The notes under the pieces are model-generated. The model did not search any database. It was not told where the DNA came from and saw only the letters and a list, made by a program, of their open reading frames with translations. This document shows, piece after piece, positions 53,242 to 61,934 of a DNA stretch of 64,000 nt (positions are counted from its first letter, which is position 1; each line of letters opens with the position of its first letter). Origin of the DNA: Ferdinandcohnia humi_A (GTDB taxonomy: Bacteria > Bacillota > Bacilli > Bacillales > Bacillaceae_L). Position numbers and translations under genes: made by a program. Location of the stretch: positions 124,001 to 188,000 of the forward strand of contig JBLKRX010000005.1 in the NCBI GenBank assembly GCA_047608075.1. The letters run 5' to 3'.

Positions 53242-55131
53242 TTACATATCGTTTTGTCCAATAACTAATTTTATGGCTTCTTCCATAAGTTCTTTCTGAA
53301 AGTTTTCCCTGATCCCAGCCTTCCTGAAGATTCTCCATAAAGATAAGTCCTTTCCATCATCCTGTAACTCCTTTACTGCCCATTGTAACCTTCTAATTTG
53401 AAAATCTTTAATACTCTCGGTTTTCCCCTCCAAATACCATTTTGTTTTTGGCAATTTATCGAGGTGTTTTTCCAATAATGGTCTAATTCCTATTCTGCTT
53501 CCTATTGAACTTATCGTAATACGTATAGGCTTCCCGACAGATAACATATCATTGACTGCGACTAATGCATTATTGTAAATTTCCTCATCCCGACGCTCCC
53601 AGTCAACCCTATAATTATCATTGGCTATTGATTTTAATTTAGGAGAATTCCTATTCAACCAGTCTCTATCATTTCGGTACAGCCATGTAAAGACCCTATT
53701 ATTAAGTTGTCGTAATTCTGTTTTACTTTTGCTAGGATACTGTTTTTTTAGATTAAGCCATTCTCCTCTATATCCATCTCTCTTCTCAACAGTAGAATCC
53801 TGCTTAATGGGACTTTTACCTTTTTCCACTTTCTCACTTCTTTTTATCCAATACGTTTTTAAATCTAATTTCTTAGCATATTTTTTGACTGTGACTGGAT
53901 CTGCTCCCAATTGCCTTGCTGTTTCCCTTAAACTTAACCTTTGTTCAGTAAGTTGTTTTAATTTGGCTTCCCATACCGGTCCATATTCCCTAACCTTTGT
54001 TTTTTTGTATCTGTCTTCATCATTGTGATCAGGGCCTGTTCTGAGATAAACAAAGCCACAATTGCACCTAAATATCCCTATGGGACTTTTACTATCCACG
54101 CCATACTTTAATTCCATGTCGGTAATGACAGGCTTTAAATAATGACTAGCAGCAGGGTTCAAACATGGCCATGGTTTCTCTCTAAACGGTTTATATTCGA
54201 CTTTTTTATTGAAAAGATCAGAAATAGATATTCCAAGGAACTGAATAAGTAATAGGTGTCTTATAGGATGGCTTGTCCTATTGTTTCTACGGAGCATGTC
54301 ATTTAACCAATTGTTGTTATAATTATCAATACTCGATTGCATTATCTCCAGTAATCTATGGCCATAAAAATCTAGGAAAGACCTTAATAACTCCTTTTGT
54401 TTTATCCTACCATTTACAGTTGCAAAACCCAGTTCTTTTAACCTAGTTAAATACTGCTCTTTAAACCAATTCAATGACTTATTTGCCACACTATTATTTA
54501 ACAGAAATTCAATATCTTCTGTAAAATTGATTACCTTGTCCGTGATTTTATCAGCGTAATTCATTTCAGGTGTATTTATTTTGCAAGTCTCAGGAGTGGC
54601 TAATCTATATTCATGTTTGTTATAACCCCTAACAGGTACTTGGCTATCATACAATGGGATATTATGCTCTGGACAAACAAGAACTCCCGGTATTTGATGA
54701 ATTCTATGCCAATACAATTCACCAAGATTATACATCTCCTCATTGGCACATTTGGGGCAAAATTTAAAGTATTGATTAAACTTAACTGAACTTGCCATTA
54801 AACCAATCCTATTGTAAATACTGCCCCCAGTGTCCCCAATCATAGACTCTTTAACCTTAGCGGCATGTCCAACAGGAAGGAATGCAGCATAGAATGGATA
54901 CAGTGTATGGTTTGTAATTAAGTATTCGGAAGTATAGCGGTGTCCAACAGGAAGGTTTTCCATAATACGAAATATATGAGAAGGTAAGTCCATTATTGCT
55001 GTAATACTGTCTATTCCGTATATATCCTTTTGTGTTGCTTTGATGCTGACGTTTCCACTACGAACGTGGTATCTCGCCAAAACACTGTATAAAAGTTCAT
55101 CTTTATACGGCACAGGAAAGAATGTCATCAT
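53242..55131 (-). CDS. tniQ: TniQ/TnsD-type target selector
   Basis: This 629-residue protein starts with the TniQ pattern FFPVPYKDELLYSVLARYHVRSG. It has a zinc-binding CPKCANEEMYNLGELYWHR then CPEHNIPLY, and a second cysteine pair in FRCNCGFVY. A helix-turn-helix-like segment (LSLRETARQLGADPVTVKKYAKKL) and a long C-terminus make it TnsD-like in length rather than the short TniQ of CRISPR-linked elements. It should direct the element to a specific DNA site. Seven bases separate it from tnsC. Confidence 0.9.
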   Translation of the reverse strand: MMTFFPVPYKDELLYSVLARYHVRSGNVSIKATQKDIYGIDSITAIMDLPSHIFRIMENLPVGHRYTSEYLITNHTLYPFYAAFLPVGHAAKVKESMIGDTGGSIYNRIGLMASSVKFNQYFKFCPKCANEEMYNLGELYWHRIHQIPGVLVCPEHNIPLYDSQVPVRGYNKHEYRLATPETCKINTPEMNYADKITDKVINFTEDIEFLLNNSVANKSLNWFKEQYLTRLKELGFATVNGRIKQKELLRSFLDFYGHRLLEIMQSSIDNYNNNWLNDMLRRNNRTSHPIRHLLLIQFLGISISDLFNKKVEYKPFREKPWPCLNPAASHYLKPVITDMELKYGVDSKSPIGIFRCNCGFVYLRTGPDHNDEDRYKKTKVREYGPVWEAKLKQLTEQRLSLRETARQLGADPVTVKKYAKKLDLKTYWIKRSEKVEKGKSPIKQDSTVEKRDGYRGEWLNLKKQYPSKSKTELRQLNNRVFTWLYRNDRDWLNRNSPKLKSIANDNYRVDWERRDEEIYNNALVAVNDMLSVGKPIRITISSIGSRIGIRPLLEKHLDKLPKTKWYLEGKTESIKDFQIRRLQWAVKELQDDGKDLSLWRIFRKAGIRENFQKELMEEAIKLVIGQNDM

Positions 55132-55137
55132 TTCACA

Positions 55138-56790
55138 TCACCCTGTCTTGCCAAAATCACATTCATAACTCTTGATAAAACCACCATTACCAAGAACTTC
55201 ATAGGCTGTTTTGTTTTCCTTTCGACCTTCCACAACTAAGATTCTTATATCATTCTCTACAAAAGATTCTTCTTTCTTTCGCTTTTTATTTCGTTTAGTT
55301 GAAGCGGATATACCCTGTATGGTTTTAACAACCAGTTCGTTGATATCCAAATTCGCCTCCTTTTCAGTAACTTCTTCTACAACCTTTTGAACCTCGGTAG
55401 GTTCAAAATCCAATTCTATAAGTTTCAAAATTGCCTTTTCTTTTATTGAAATACTCATTTCTTGTTCTTTTTTCTTTTGCGTTCTTTTTATTGCCTCCAT
55501 CCTCATTTGCAAATCAATAGAAGCCCTTTCTCTATCCATAAATCCTAAAAAATCTACATCCACTGTACTGATATCCTCAAACTTTGCAATCTTACTAATG
55601 TCGCCCGACTTCAAGGCCTGAATCATTGGCTTAACAAGTTGTAAATGCTTACTAGCCACCTGACTAATTGATTCCGGTGTTATTCCTTCCTTTCCAGTCA
55701 TAATGGCCTCAATTTGAGACATGGCATAGAGTTTTACCGCGATATCAATAATACCTTGACTTTCCTCATACAGGATATTTTTAAAATCATCTGTTAAAGG
55801 AATCTGCTTCCTTGTCCATTGATAACCCCAAAGTGCATTAATCAATAACTCCCAGTTTTGATTGTTTTTCAACCTATCCCAAATCATATCTCCTTGACCA
55901 CTTCCCCGTCTTGCCTGTCTAAATTCACTTTGCAAAATAGACAATCCAGCGGGTGTTCCTACTAATACAACTGGAACTCCAATTGTATTAACTAGTGTTA
56001 CAAAAAAGTTCAGCATCTTTTGATCTCCACCACTTTTGGCTTTGCTTAAATGCTGAATCTCGTCTATAACTAATACACCAAGCCCTGTGTTTCTTGCTAT
56101 TTGAGACATAATCACCAGCATATCATTTATTGTTTTTCTACCTAGACCAAATTTTTTGTGATACTCTGTTCCCAACAAATCGTCTACCTTACGGAAAAAT
56201 TCCAATGCTAATCCTCTCAAGGAAGAATCAAAAGGACAATCGAGTTTAAGCCATGCAAGTTGATACATACTGAAATTTGTTCCGTTATAGTCTTTGTGGA
56301 CAATAACTTGAGGGTATAAGGATAAAATTCTATTTATAGCAGTTGTTTTTCCCATGCCACTCACACCGATTATAGTAAAACCTGCTGCGGTTGTTCTAAA
56401 AACACTGTTATTGCTTAATTCACTTTGCAAGCCCTTGATATTTCGATGTCCTTCCTGCAAGCCCTGCGCATACCCGGGCCGAAAAGGATTTCTTGCCAAA
56501 TATCCCTGTCGAATTACCCTAGAGATTCTACTTTCCAAATCCAAGTGTATCCATAACGGCTGAAAGCATTGGAATAATCTTTGAACCAAATGAATTCGAT
56601 AATGTTTATCTAGCATTCTTTCTTTTGGATTGTATTCAGCATATATAGCCATTTTTTCAATCGCTTCTTCTGTAGAGAGGATTGAAGGAAGTGCTTCAAT
56701 GAAAGGATTCCCACTATATTCCTTGATAACCTGTTCCCCGTATCTAGCAACAACAGCATCACAACCGTTTGGAATGATAACTTTATTCAT
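55138..56790 (-). CDS. tnsC: TnsC-like AAA+ transposition ATPase
   Basis: This 550-residue AAA+ protein has Walker A in GVSGMGKTTAINRI and Walker B in GVLVIDEIQHLS, then VVLVGTPAG as sensor. TnsC links the target selector to the transposase. The C-terminal ~150 residues are basic and coiled (KKKEQEMSISIKEKAI). Its ATG overlaps the tnsB end by eight bases. Confidence 0.9.
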   Translation of the reverse strand: MNKVIIPNGCDAVVARYGEQVIKEYSGNPFIEALPSILSTEEAIEKMAIYAEYNPKERMLDKHYRIHLVQRLFQCFQPLWIHLDLESRISRVIRQGYLARNPFRPGYAQGLQEGHRNIKGLQSELSNNSVFRTTAAGFTIIGVSGMGKTTAINRILSLYPQVIVHKDYNGTNFSMYQLAWLKLDCPFDSSLRGLALEFFRKVDDLLGTEYHKKFGLGRKTINDMLVIMSQIARNTGLGVLVIDEIQHLSKAKSGGDQKMLNFFVTLVNTIGVPVVLVGTPAGLSILQSEFRQARRGSGQGDMIWDRLKNNQNWELLINALWGYQWTRKQIPLTDDFKNILYEESQGIIDIAVKLYAMSQIEAIMTGKEGITPESISQVASKHLQLVKPMIQALKSGDISKIAKFEDISTVDVDFLGFMDRERASIDLQMRMEAIKRTQKKKEQEMSISIKEKAILKLIELDFEPTEVQKVVEEVTEKEANLDINELVVKTIQGISASTKRNKKRKKEESFVENDIRILVVEGRKENKTAYEVLGNGGFIKSYECDFGKTG

Positions 56791-58942
56791 TTTTTTTATT
56801 TAAGGCCTCCTTCTGCTTTCTCAACAACAAATCAAACCCTGTATCCCCCATAAATTCGTTACTATCAGATTGATTAAAAGGAACAACCTTAGTGTTTTCT
56901 ATATTAACTTTATTTAATTCAAAGGCCTCTTCTTCACGCTGAATCATTTTTTCAACAGCACGGTTTTCCCGAATGCTGCCTATTCTGCTCCTTTTACTGC
57001 TTACATCCGTTTGTTTTTGAGATGTTTCCATTTTGGCCTGTTTTACAATCTCTTCGATTTCAGTATTCAAATCAACTTTTGACTGTATTGTTTTCTCCTT
57101 GTGTTGCCTTTCCTTTTGTTTCTCGTATTCTAGTAAATAATTTATTTCTTCAACTACCTTGCCCTTATAACGTTGTTGATGTTCCAATAAAAAACATTTA
57201 TCAAAACCCAAACCATTTTCATCCCGTAAGTATATATAATCCATATTTCTTGGATCATAACTTATTTCAATTTTCCAAGTGCCCCGGTTCCGTGCTTTTT
57301 CAAACCATCTTTCCTTTAATGACTGTTTTGAACCATAGAGTAACCCTTTATACGCAATTCCCTTTGCAGTCACAGTAGCCTTGCCTGTTGGCATGAGATT
57401 GAGTTTTACAACATCTTCCGAAGCATGACGTAACTTTCCTGATTTGTTGTTTATCCCCCATTCCCAGAGTTGTATTGGAATTGACTCTATTTCGTCCTCC
57501 ACCATCATTTCTTCTCGCTGATAGTTTGTAAGATAATGTTGATTATTATGATATAAAACACATTTAATAATCACTTGAGTAAACTGGTAAATATCCAATT
57601 GTGCTTCCAAACGATAGTCACGATCCCCACGTTCTTTAATTGGCTTTACAGCACCCGGTAGAAAGGCCTTCGTTCTTGTATTGGTTACCCGAAATTGTTG
57701 CTCAATTATTCCTTTTAAATCAGCCCTGTAAGAAGGTGTATTCAGAATTTTTATTCCGAAGTTATTAATTAAGGGCTCAACTTTACTTCCCTCTAATTCC
57801 CCCCGATCAGCCAAAATAGATTCTGGAAGGTGTTCGGCAGGCCACTCATGTTTTTCAATCTCAATTCCGAAGTCCCGACAAAAACTAACTTTATCAGAAG
57901 CAGCATTAGCCAAAGCCATCATTGCACCCGCCCAAGATGGACCTTCCAATCCAATATATAGACCAACAATCATTCTGCTATAAACATCCATTACAGAATA
58001 AATTACAGGTCGTCCAATTATCCAATCACGATTAAATCTTGATAACAGGTACAAGTCGCCAATTGTTGCGTCAATCTGATAAACTGCACCGGGACCTAGT
58101 GCTTCTGTTGTTGACTCACCTATAATTGCTCTATGATTCTGATCATAATTTTTCCGACCTTTTCTTTGGCTAATTTCTTTTTTGATATCTCTTTCCTTTT
58201 CAAACCAATACCTGAATTGATATAGTGATGGTAAATCTCCAAAGGATTTTATAATGGGTATTTCAACTTTCCCTTTCACCTTACTATCCATACTAAAATA
58301 CTCTTTTAACATTAATTCATAAGTAAGGGTTATGGACTTTTCTGCAGAAGAGTAATAATGTTTGTTTATAGCCGTTCTAAATATTTTCTTGATATTTTCA
58401 TCAATATTTATTCCTTCGCCAGTTACTTGTCCATGTTTTCTAGGTCTCCCTCTTTTTACTTCACTAGCCTTCTTTTCCTTACCCTTACCTCCACACAAAT
58501 AATAGTCAGGTAAAAGGGAGTTTTTTGTTTTACCACGTTGCCAATACTTTTTTAAATAGCGTATAACAGTACTCTCGTGGACATTGTGTGCTTCACATTT
58601 TTTTAGTATTAATTTTCTTCTTTCAGTTGAGTGGAAAACAAATGGCTCCAATTTCACAATGTCCTTTATGATTTCCCAAGCACAGTCACGTAAGGACAGA
58701 TGCTTTTCAGGAATATCATTTTCATTTATCAGCCGTCTGAAAGGGTCCTTTTCAACAATAACTATGCTCCCCTTGTTTAGCCCGTCTTCTACGTCAGAAA
58801 TATTCCTTTCATAGGGTTGAGAGGTGGAATAAATATTGAAAAAGTACCCATAATCATGTGCTTTATTAAGCCATAATATCCTTTCAACTACTTTCTCGTT
58901 TCCTGACGTAGTAAAGGAAATAAGTTTATTTACTACAAGCAT
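56783..58942 (-). CDS. tnsB: TnsB-like DDE transposase
   Basis: This 719-residue transposase has N-terminal DNA-binding helices and an RNase H-fold core. The DDE triad is visible in YQIDATIGD, SILADRGELEG and KGIIEQQFRV. A beta domain (Mu-transposase C-terminal type) and a charged tail for TnsC contact follow. TnsB cuts the 3' ends and joins them. It overlaps tnsA by ten bases, as in Tn7-type operons. Confidence 0.92.
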   Translation of the reverse strand: MLVVNKLISFTTSGNEKVVERILWLNKAHDYGYFFNIYSTSQPYERNISDVEDGLNKGSIVIVEKDPFRRLINENDIPEKHLSLRDCAWEIIKDIVKLEPFVFHSTERRKLILKKCEAHNVHESTVIRYLKKYWQRGKTKNSLLPDYYLCGGKGKEKKASEVKRGRPRKHGQVTGEGINIDENIKKIFRTAINKHYYSSAEKSITLTYELMLKEYFSMDSKVKGKVEIPIIKSFGDLPSLYQFRYWFEKERDIKKEISQRKGRKNYDQNHRAIIGESTTEALGPGAVYQIDATIGDLYLLSRFNRDWIIGRPVIYSVMDVYSRMIVGLYIGLEGPSWAGAMMALANAASDKVSFCRDFGIEIEKHEWPAEHLPESILADRGELEGSKVEPLINNFGIKILNTPSYRADLKGIIEQQFRVTNTRTKAFLPGAVKPIKERGDRDYRLEAQLDIYQFTQVIIKCVLYHNNQHYLTNYQREEMMVEDEIESIPIQLWEWGINNKSGKLRHASEDVVKLNLMPTGKATVTAKGIAYKGLLYGSKQSLKERWFEKARNRGTWKIEISYDPRNMDYIYLRDENGLGFDKCFLLEHQQRYKGKVVEEINYLLEYEKQKERQHKEKTIQSKVDLNTEIEEIVKQAKMETSQKQTDVSSKRSRIGSIRENRAVEKMIQREEEAFELNKVNIENTKVVPFNQSDSNEFMGDTGFDLLLRKQKEALNKKNE

Positions 58943-59781
58943 TTTCTTACAGCCTCCTCATGCGTAATTCGTGGATTTACTTCAATAATTGGATTTGATA
59001 GATTTACGTCAATTTGATTAGTCATATCTATTCCAATCTGTTTTGAAGCAATTAAGAACTTGAACACAAATAATCCTGTACCTGAATCGTAATTAAACTC
59101 CTTGTCAAATTCGGAAGTTATCTTTCTAATTGAATGCTTGGCATCTATTAATCTTTCTACTAAGGCGTTACCTAAATAAATCAGTTCATCCTTTGTAAAG
59201 CCTCTTTCAGCATATGAATATAAGCAGGAATGCACCCATTCAATATTTTTTGCAAGCACATTAGAAATTTCCTTTTGAGTAATAACTCCCCAGTCTATTC
59301 CTTTTTCCGTCCAATATCGGCGTTCAATCTCTAACCTTTCCAATGTCGTTTTCTTTTCAAGTTCCGAAGCCATCTTTATGCTTCTTGCTAAATACAAATT
59401 ACCATCGGCTCTGTTTATCGTTATTAGGAAATTAGTGCTTAGTGTATATGGGTATCCACTTTCCTTATCCGTAAATAGTTTGAATTTCAAATCTGATTTC
59501 TGTTGTATTGTATCTTCAAGATCCAGTAGGGGAAAATGTTCTCGTATGTCTACAACTGTATCTTGCCACTCCAACATATAAAAATAGCGAGCCTGCAAAT
59601 CTGAAAATAAATGATGTACTCTACCACTCTTCCACCCTAATATTCGAGATACCCTTCCCATAGAAGGGAAATCCTGAATGGTCAACCACGGTTTATATTC
59701 TTTACCTGCTCCTTGTCCCCTTCCTTCTTTAACAAACCGATTATATTTATTCTCACTCCAAGATTGATTACGTTTAGTCAT
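58933..59781 (-). CDS. tnsA: TnsA-like endonuclease with altered active site
   Basis: This protein of about 282 residues has the TnsA pattern GRGQGAGKEYKPWLTIQDFPS, then GWKSGRVHHLFSDLQ and MLEWQDTVVDIREHFPLLD. Tn7 TnsA uses Glu63, Asp114 and Lys132. Here the equivalents are Glu71 (LEW), Asn117 in LSTNFL where Tn7 has STDF, and Lys136 (RSIKM), with Ser134 in place of the Gln before it. The 5'-cutting activity may therefore be weak or lost. ATG 59781 is 8 bases after GAGGA; ATG 59790 has no room for a site. Confidence 0.85.
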   Translation of the reverse strand: MTKRNQSWSENKYNRFVKEGRGQGAGKEYKPWLTIQDFPSMGRVSRILGWKSGRVHHLFSDLQARYFYMLEWQDTVVDIREHFPLLDLEDTIQQKSDLKFKLFTDKESGYPYTLSTNFLITINRADGNLYLARSIKMASELEKKTTLERLEIERRYWTEKGIDWGVITQKEISNVLAKNIEWVHSCLYSYAERGFTKDELIYLGNALVERLIDAKHSIRKITSEFDKEFNYDSGTGLFVFKFLIASKQIGIDMTNQIDVNLSNPIIEVNPRITHEEAVRKCL

Positions 59782-59892
59782 ATTCCACATCCTCTACTGC
59801 GATAAGTATCTAGTACTCTAGTGAATTTTTAGTAACTCGATTCTAACGGGCCGGCTAGACACATTCAATATCCTCAGCAATCTTTTTTATGA

Positions 59893-59912
59893 GTTTAAGA
59901 GAACTTTATTCT
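59893..59912 (-). promoter_or_regulatory. TnsB-site-like motif in the tnsA promoter
   Basis: On the minus strand GAATAAAGTTCTCTTAAAC resembles the Tn7 TnsB-binding core (ACAATAAAGTCTTAAACTG). It lies 110 bp before tnsA, overlapping a TTGAGA promoter box, and could allow autorepression by TnsB. Confidence 0.5.
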
Positions 59913-59964
59913 CAATCTTGTTACCCTAAATAAAATAGGTTTTTGACTTTGTAAAAAAGTACAC

Positions 59965-60013
59965 AAAAAAACCTCCATGAATGCATTTCTAACAAAAATA
60001 CAACCATGAGGTT
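59965..60013 (-). terminator. Terminator of the crcB operon
   Basis: AACCTCATG and CATGGAGGTT pair on the minus strand across a loop of about 25 bases, followed by TTTTTTT. Confidence 0.7.
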
Positions 60014-60053
60014 CTCTGTTTATTCTTTATAAGGGTAAAAGGCATAGAACCGT

Positions 60054-60413
60054 TTAAATAATTAAACCTATCGTTGCTGAAATACCACCTAAAAATACTG
60101 ATGTTGTTACATAAATTATTGCTATTTTAATTTTTCCTGATCCGATTAAAGTTATAGTTTCATATCCAAAGGTAGAAAAAGTCGTATATGCACCACAGAA
60201 GCCAACTCCCAAAAGAAACCATAACGAATCATGAATTTGGTGTGTCAGATGGAGGTTCGCAATGAATCCAAGCAAAAATGAACCTGTAATGTTAATAACC
60301 CAAGTACCCGTTGGAAATAGGGAAAACCTTTGTACCTTTTTATTTATAAATTTACCTAATAAAAATCTAGTGGCTGCACCCAATGAACCACCTACACCTA
60401 TTAACCAAATCAC
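60054..60413 (-). CDS. crcB: Fluoride ion channel CrcB/Fluc (second subunit)
   Basis: This 119-residue protein has four membrane segments. The Fluc motifs are GGSLGAATRFLLG at the start, TWVINITGSFLLGF, and GVGFCGAYTTFSTFGYE with the phenylalanine-box TTFSTF. Fluc channels export fluoride as dual-topology dimers; Bacillus often has two genes, as here. Its start overlaps the first crcB by four bases (ATGA). Confidence 0.9.
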   Translation of the reverse strand: MIWLIGVGGSLGAATRFLLGKFINKKVQRFSLFPTGTWVINITGSFLLGFIANLHLTHQIHDSLWFLLGVGFCGAYTTFSTFGYETITLIGSGKIKIAIIYVTTSVFLGGISATIGLII

Positions 60414-60796
60414 TCTACATCACCTACTTCAACGTGGAACAATGCCATTCGGTAGCCCAAATAGACCATAATTAAACCAAATATTGTTGATGTTAAGACA
60501 TAAAATAATGCAATAACTACAAAGCCCTCTTGCAAAAGTTGAATGGTCTCTACTGAAAATGTTGAGAAGGTTGTAAAGGAGCCTATAAATCCTGTCCCAA
60601 CAATTAAAGTGAATTGTTCACTGTTTTTGCCCTTTTTGCTCATAAATGTTAGGAACCAACCCAGAAACAGACACCCAATAAGATTTATCAATAAGGTGCC
60701 TAAAGGAAGGCCATTATCTACATGGACCCATTCTCCCAATCCATATCTACATATAGCACCGAAAAAGCCACCAACTATTACTAATAACAACCGCAA
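60410..60796 (-). CDS. crcB: Fluoride ion channel CrcB/Fluc (first subunit)
   Basis: This 128-residue protein has four membrane segments, GGFFGAICRYGLG at the start, TLLINLIGCLFLG, and GTGFIGSFTTFSTFSVE. It is the first gene under the fluoride riboswitch (60824-60905). AAGGAAGG precedes the start. With the second crcB it probably forms a heterodimeric channel. Confidence 0.9.
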   Translation of the reverse strand: MRLLLVIVGGFFGAICRYGLGEWVHVDNGLPLGTLLINLIGCLFLGWFLTFMSKKGKNSEQFTLIVGTGFIGSFTTFSTFSVETIQLLQEGFVVIALFYVLTSTIFGLIMVYLGYRMALFHVEVGDVE

Positions 60797-60823
60797 TTAA
60801 ATCACCTTCCTTAATAAAAAAAA

Positions 60824-60905
60824 CCTGCCAAAGGCATAGGGGTACCTATATCTTCGACAGGAGTCATTAGCCTTAATACGACGATTTGTGGTGAACTCCA
60901 TCACC
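60824..60905 (-). promoter_or_regulatory. Fluoride riboswitch (crcB motif) with terminator
   Basis: On the minus strand GGTGATGGAGTTCACC, then a pseudoknot-forming loop and GGCTAATGACTCCTG (60859-60905) match the fluoride aptamer. CCTGTC...GGCAGG (60824-60861) with TTTTTTT forms a terminator whose 5' arm overlaps the aptamer's CTCCT end, so fluoride binding would prevent termination. A promoter with TTGACA at 60955-60960 and TAATAA near 60933-60938 drives it. Confidence 0.92.
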
Positions 60906-60962
60906 TTTTCAATTAGTGCTAATAATTTCATTATTAGCAATCTATTGGGTACTGTCAACTAA

Positions 60963-61017
60963 GTAAACTTTTTTATGATTTTAAGCAAACATTATTTTCA
61001 TTTTTTTAGATTTGACA
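60963..61017 (-). mobile_element. Putative Tn7-type right end (RE2)
   Basis: GTAAAC (60963) and GCAAAC (60985) begin two motif copies 22 bp apart, in the same direction as RE1. Read inward on the minus strand the end is TGTCAAATC, then ten extra bases, then AAAATAATGTTTGC as in RE1. It lies beyond tnsA and crcB, where the right end of the tns element would be expected, 22 bp from the next left end. Confidence 0.5.
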
Positions 61018-61039
61018 TATATTCCTGAATTTTAGTTTC

Positions 61040-61219
61040 TGTAACTATGTTAAATTATAATAAAGTTTGCCGAAACTAGTAAACACGTCCATCCCTTGCT
61101 ATATCTGACCTCAAGGGCATTATCCAACTTATTTCATGAGAATAAAGTATGCTCAAAGATTTGACCGTTTTCACCCGTAAATGAACTCAATATATAAAAA
61201 AGATAAGAATAAAGTTTGC
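61040..61219 (+). mobile_element. Putative Tn7-type left end (LE1)
   Basis: Three copies of AATAAAGTTTGC-type sites start at 61059, 61141 (AATAAAGTATGC) and 61208, about 82 and 67 bp apart, as in Tn7 left ends with three spaced TnsB sites. The terminus TGTAACTATGTTAAAT at 61040 mirrors RE1. With RE1 it would bound a ~3.7-kb segment holding ynfA and the CBO0543 gene. Confidence 0.6.
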
Positions 61220-61403
61220 TTAAACATAGAGGAGAGATCACCAAACAAAGGGAGTCACCTAAACCTCATGAAGGCACCTTACGGTGACCCCTGTACCACA
61301 ACCGATTCTAGCCTTCTGATTGTTCTATGGTAATGCAGTTCTTTACTACCTTTGGGATACGGTATAATTACCATGTCAATTAATTTATCAAGGGTGGGCT
61401 TAA

Positions 61404-61730
61404 ATGTTTTACGCAATTGTATTGTTTATATTTGCTGGATTTGCAGAGATTGGTGGAGGTTATCTTATTTGGCTATGGTTAAGAGAAGGTAAGCCATTTT
61501 ATTGGGGTGTTTTCGGAGGAATAGCCTTGGCGTTATATGGTGTTATTGCCACATTTCAAACATTCCCATCATTCGGCAGAGTATATGCTGCCTATGGAGG
61601 AGTATTTATCGTTCTTTCTGTATTGTGGGGATGGGGTATTGATAAAAAACCACCCGATTTATACGATTGGATAGGCGCTGGTATATGTTTAGTGGGTGTT
61701 TCAATAATGTTATTTGCACCTCGCCAATAG
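61404..61730 (+). CDS. ynfA: YnfA/UPF0060 family small membrane protein (second copy)
   Basis: Identical to the gene at 184-510, including leader and promoter. Here the upstream context (left end LE1 and its three sites) is visible, which is cut off at the window start. Most likely the same locus seen twice. Confidence 0.85.
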   Translation: MFYAIVLFIFAGFAEIGGGYLIWLWLREGKPFYWGVFGGIALALYGVIATFQTFPSFGRVYAAYGGVFIVLSVLWGWGIDKKPPDLYDWIGAGICLVGVSIMLFAPRQ

Positions 61731-61934
61731 AGTAAAAAGATAAGAATACATTGAAGGGGAATCAACGAACGAAGGGGGTGTCCTGAACCGTATAGGTGTG
61801 AGTTTGAAAGAAAGCCATACAATGACGACTATCCCCCTAAATTCTTCATTTTCCTTTTACTCTTTTTCTTCTTTTCAAAATAGAACTAAGACTTATAAGG
61901 TGAATTAAGGATTGAGGAGAAAGGGTTTTCTGTA

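Noticed and set aside
53000..59781. CRISPR-associated transposon
   Set aside because: No Cas12k or Cascade gene and no repeat array lie near the tns operon. The two AAGCCCATA words near 53010 and 53035 are not an array, and the TniQ protein is long like TnsD.
61040..61219. Plasmid iterons instead of transposon ends
   Set aside because: Not fully excluded, but opposite orientation at the two sides, TGT...ACA termini, spaced left sites and packed right sites fit Tn7-type ends better than iterons.
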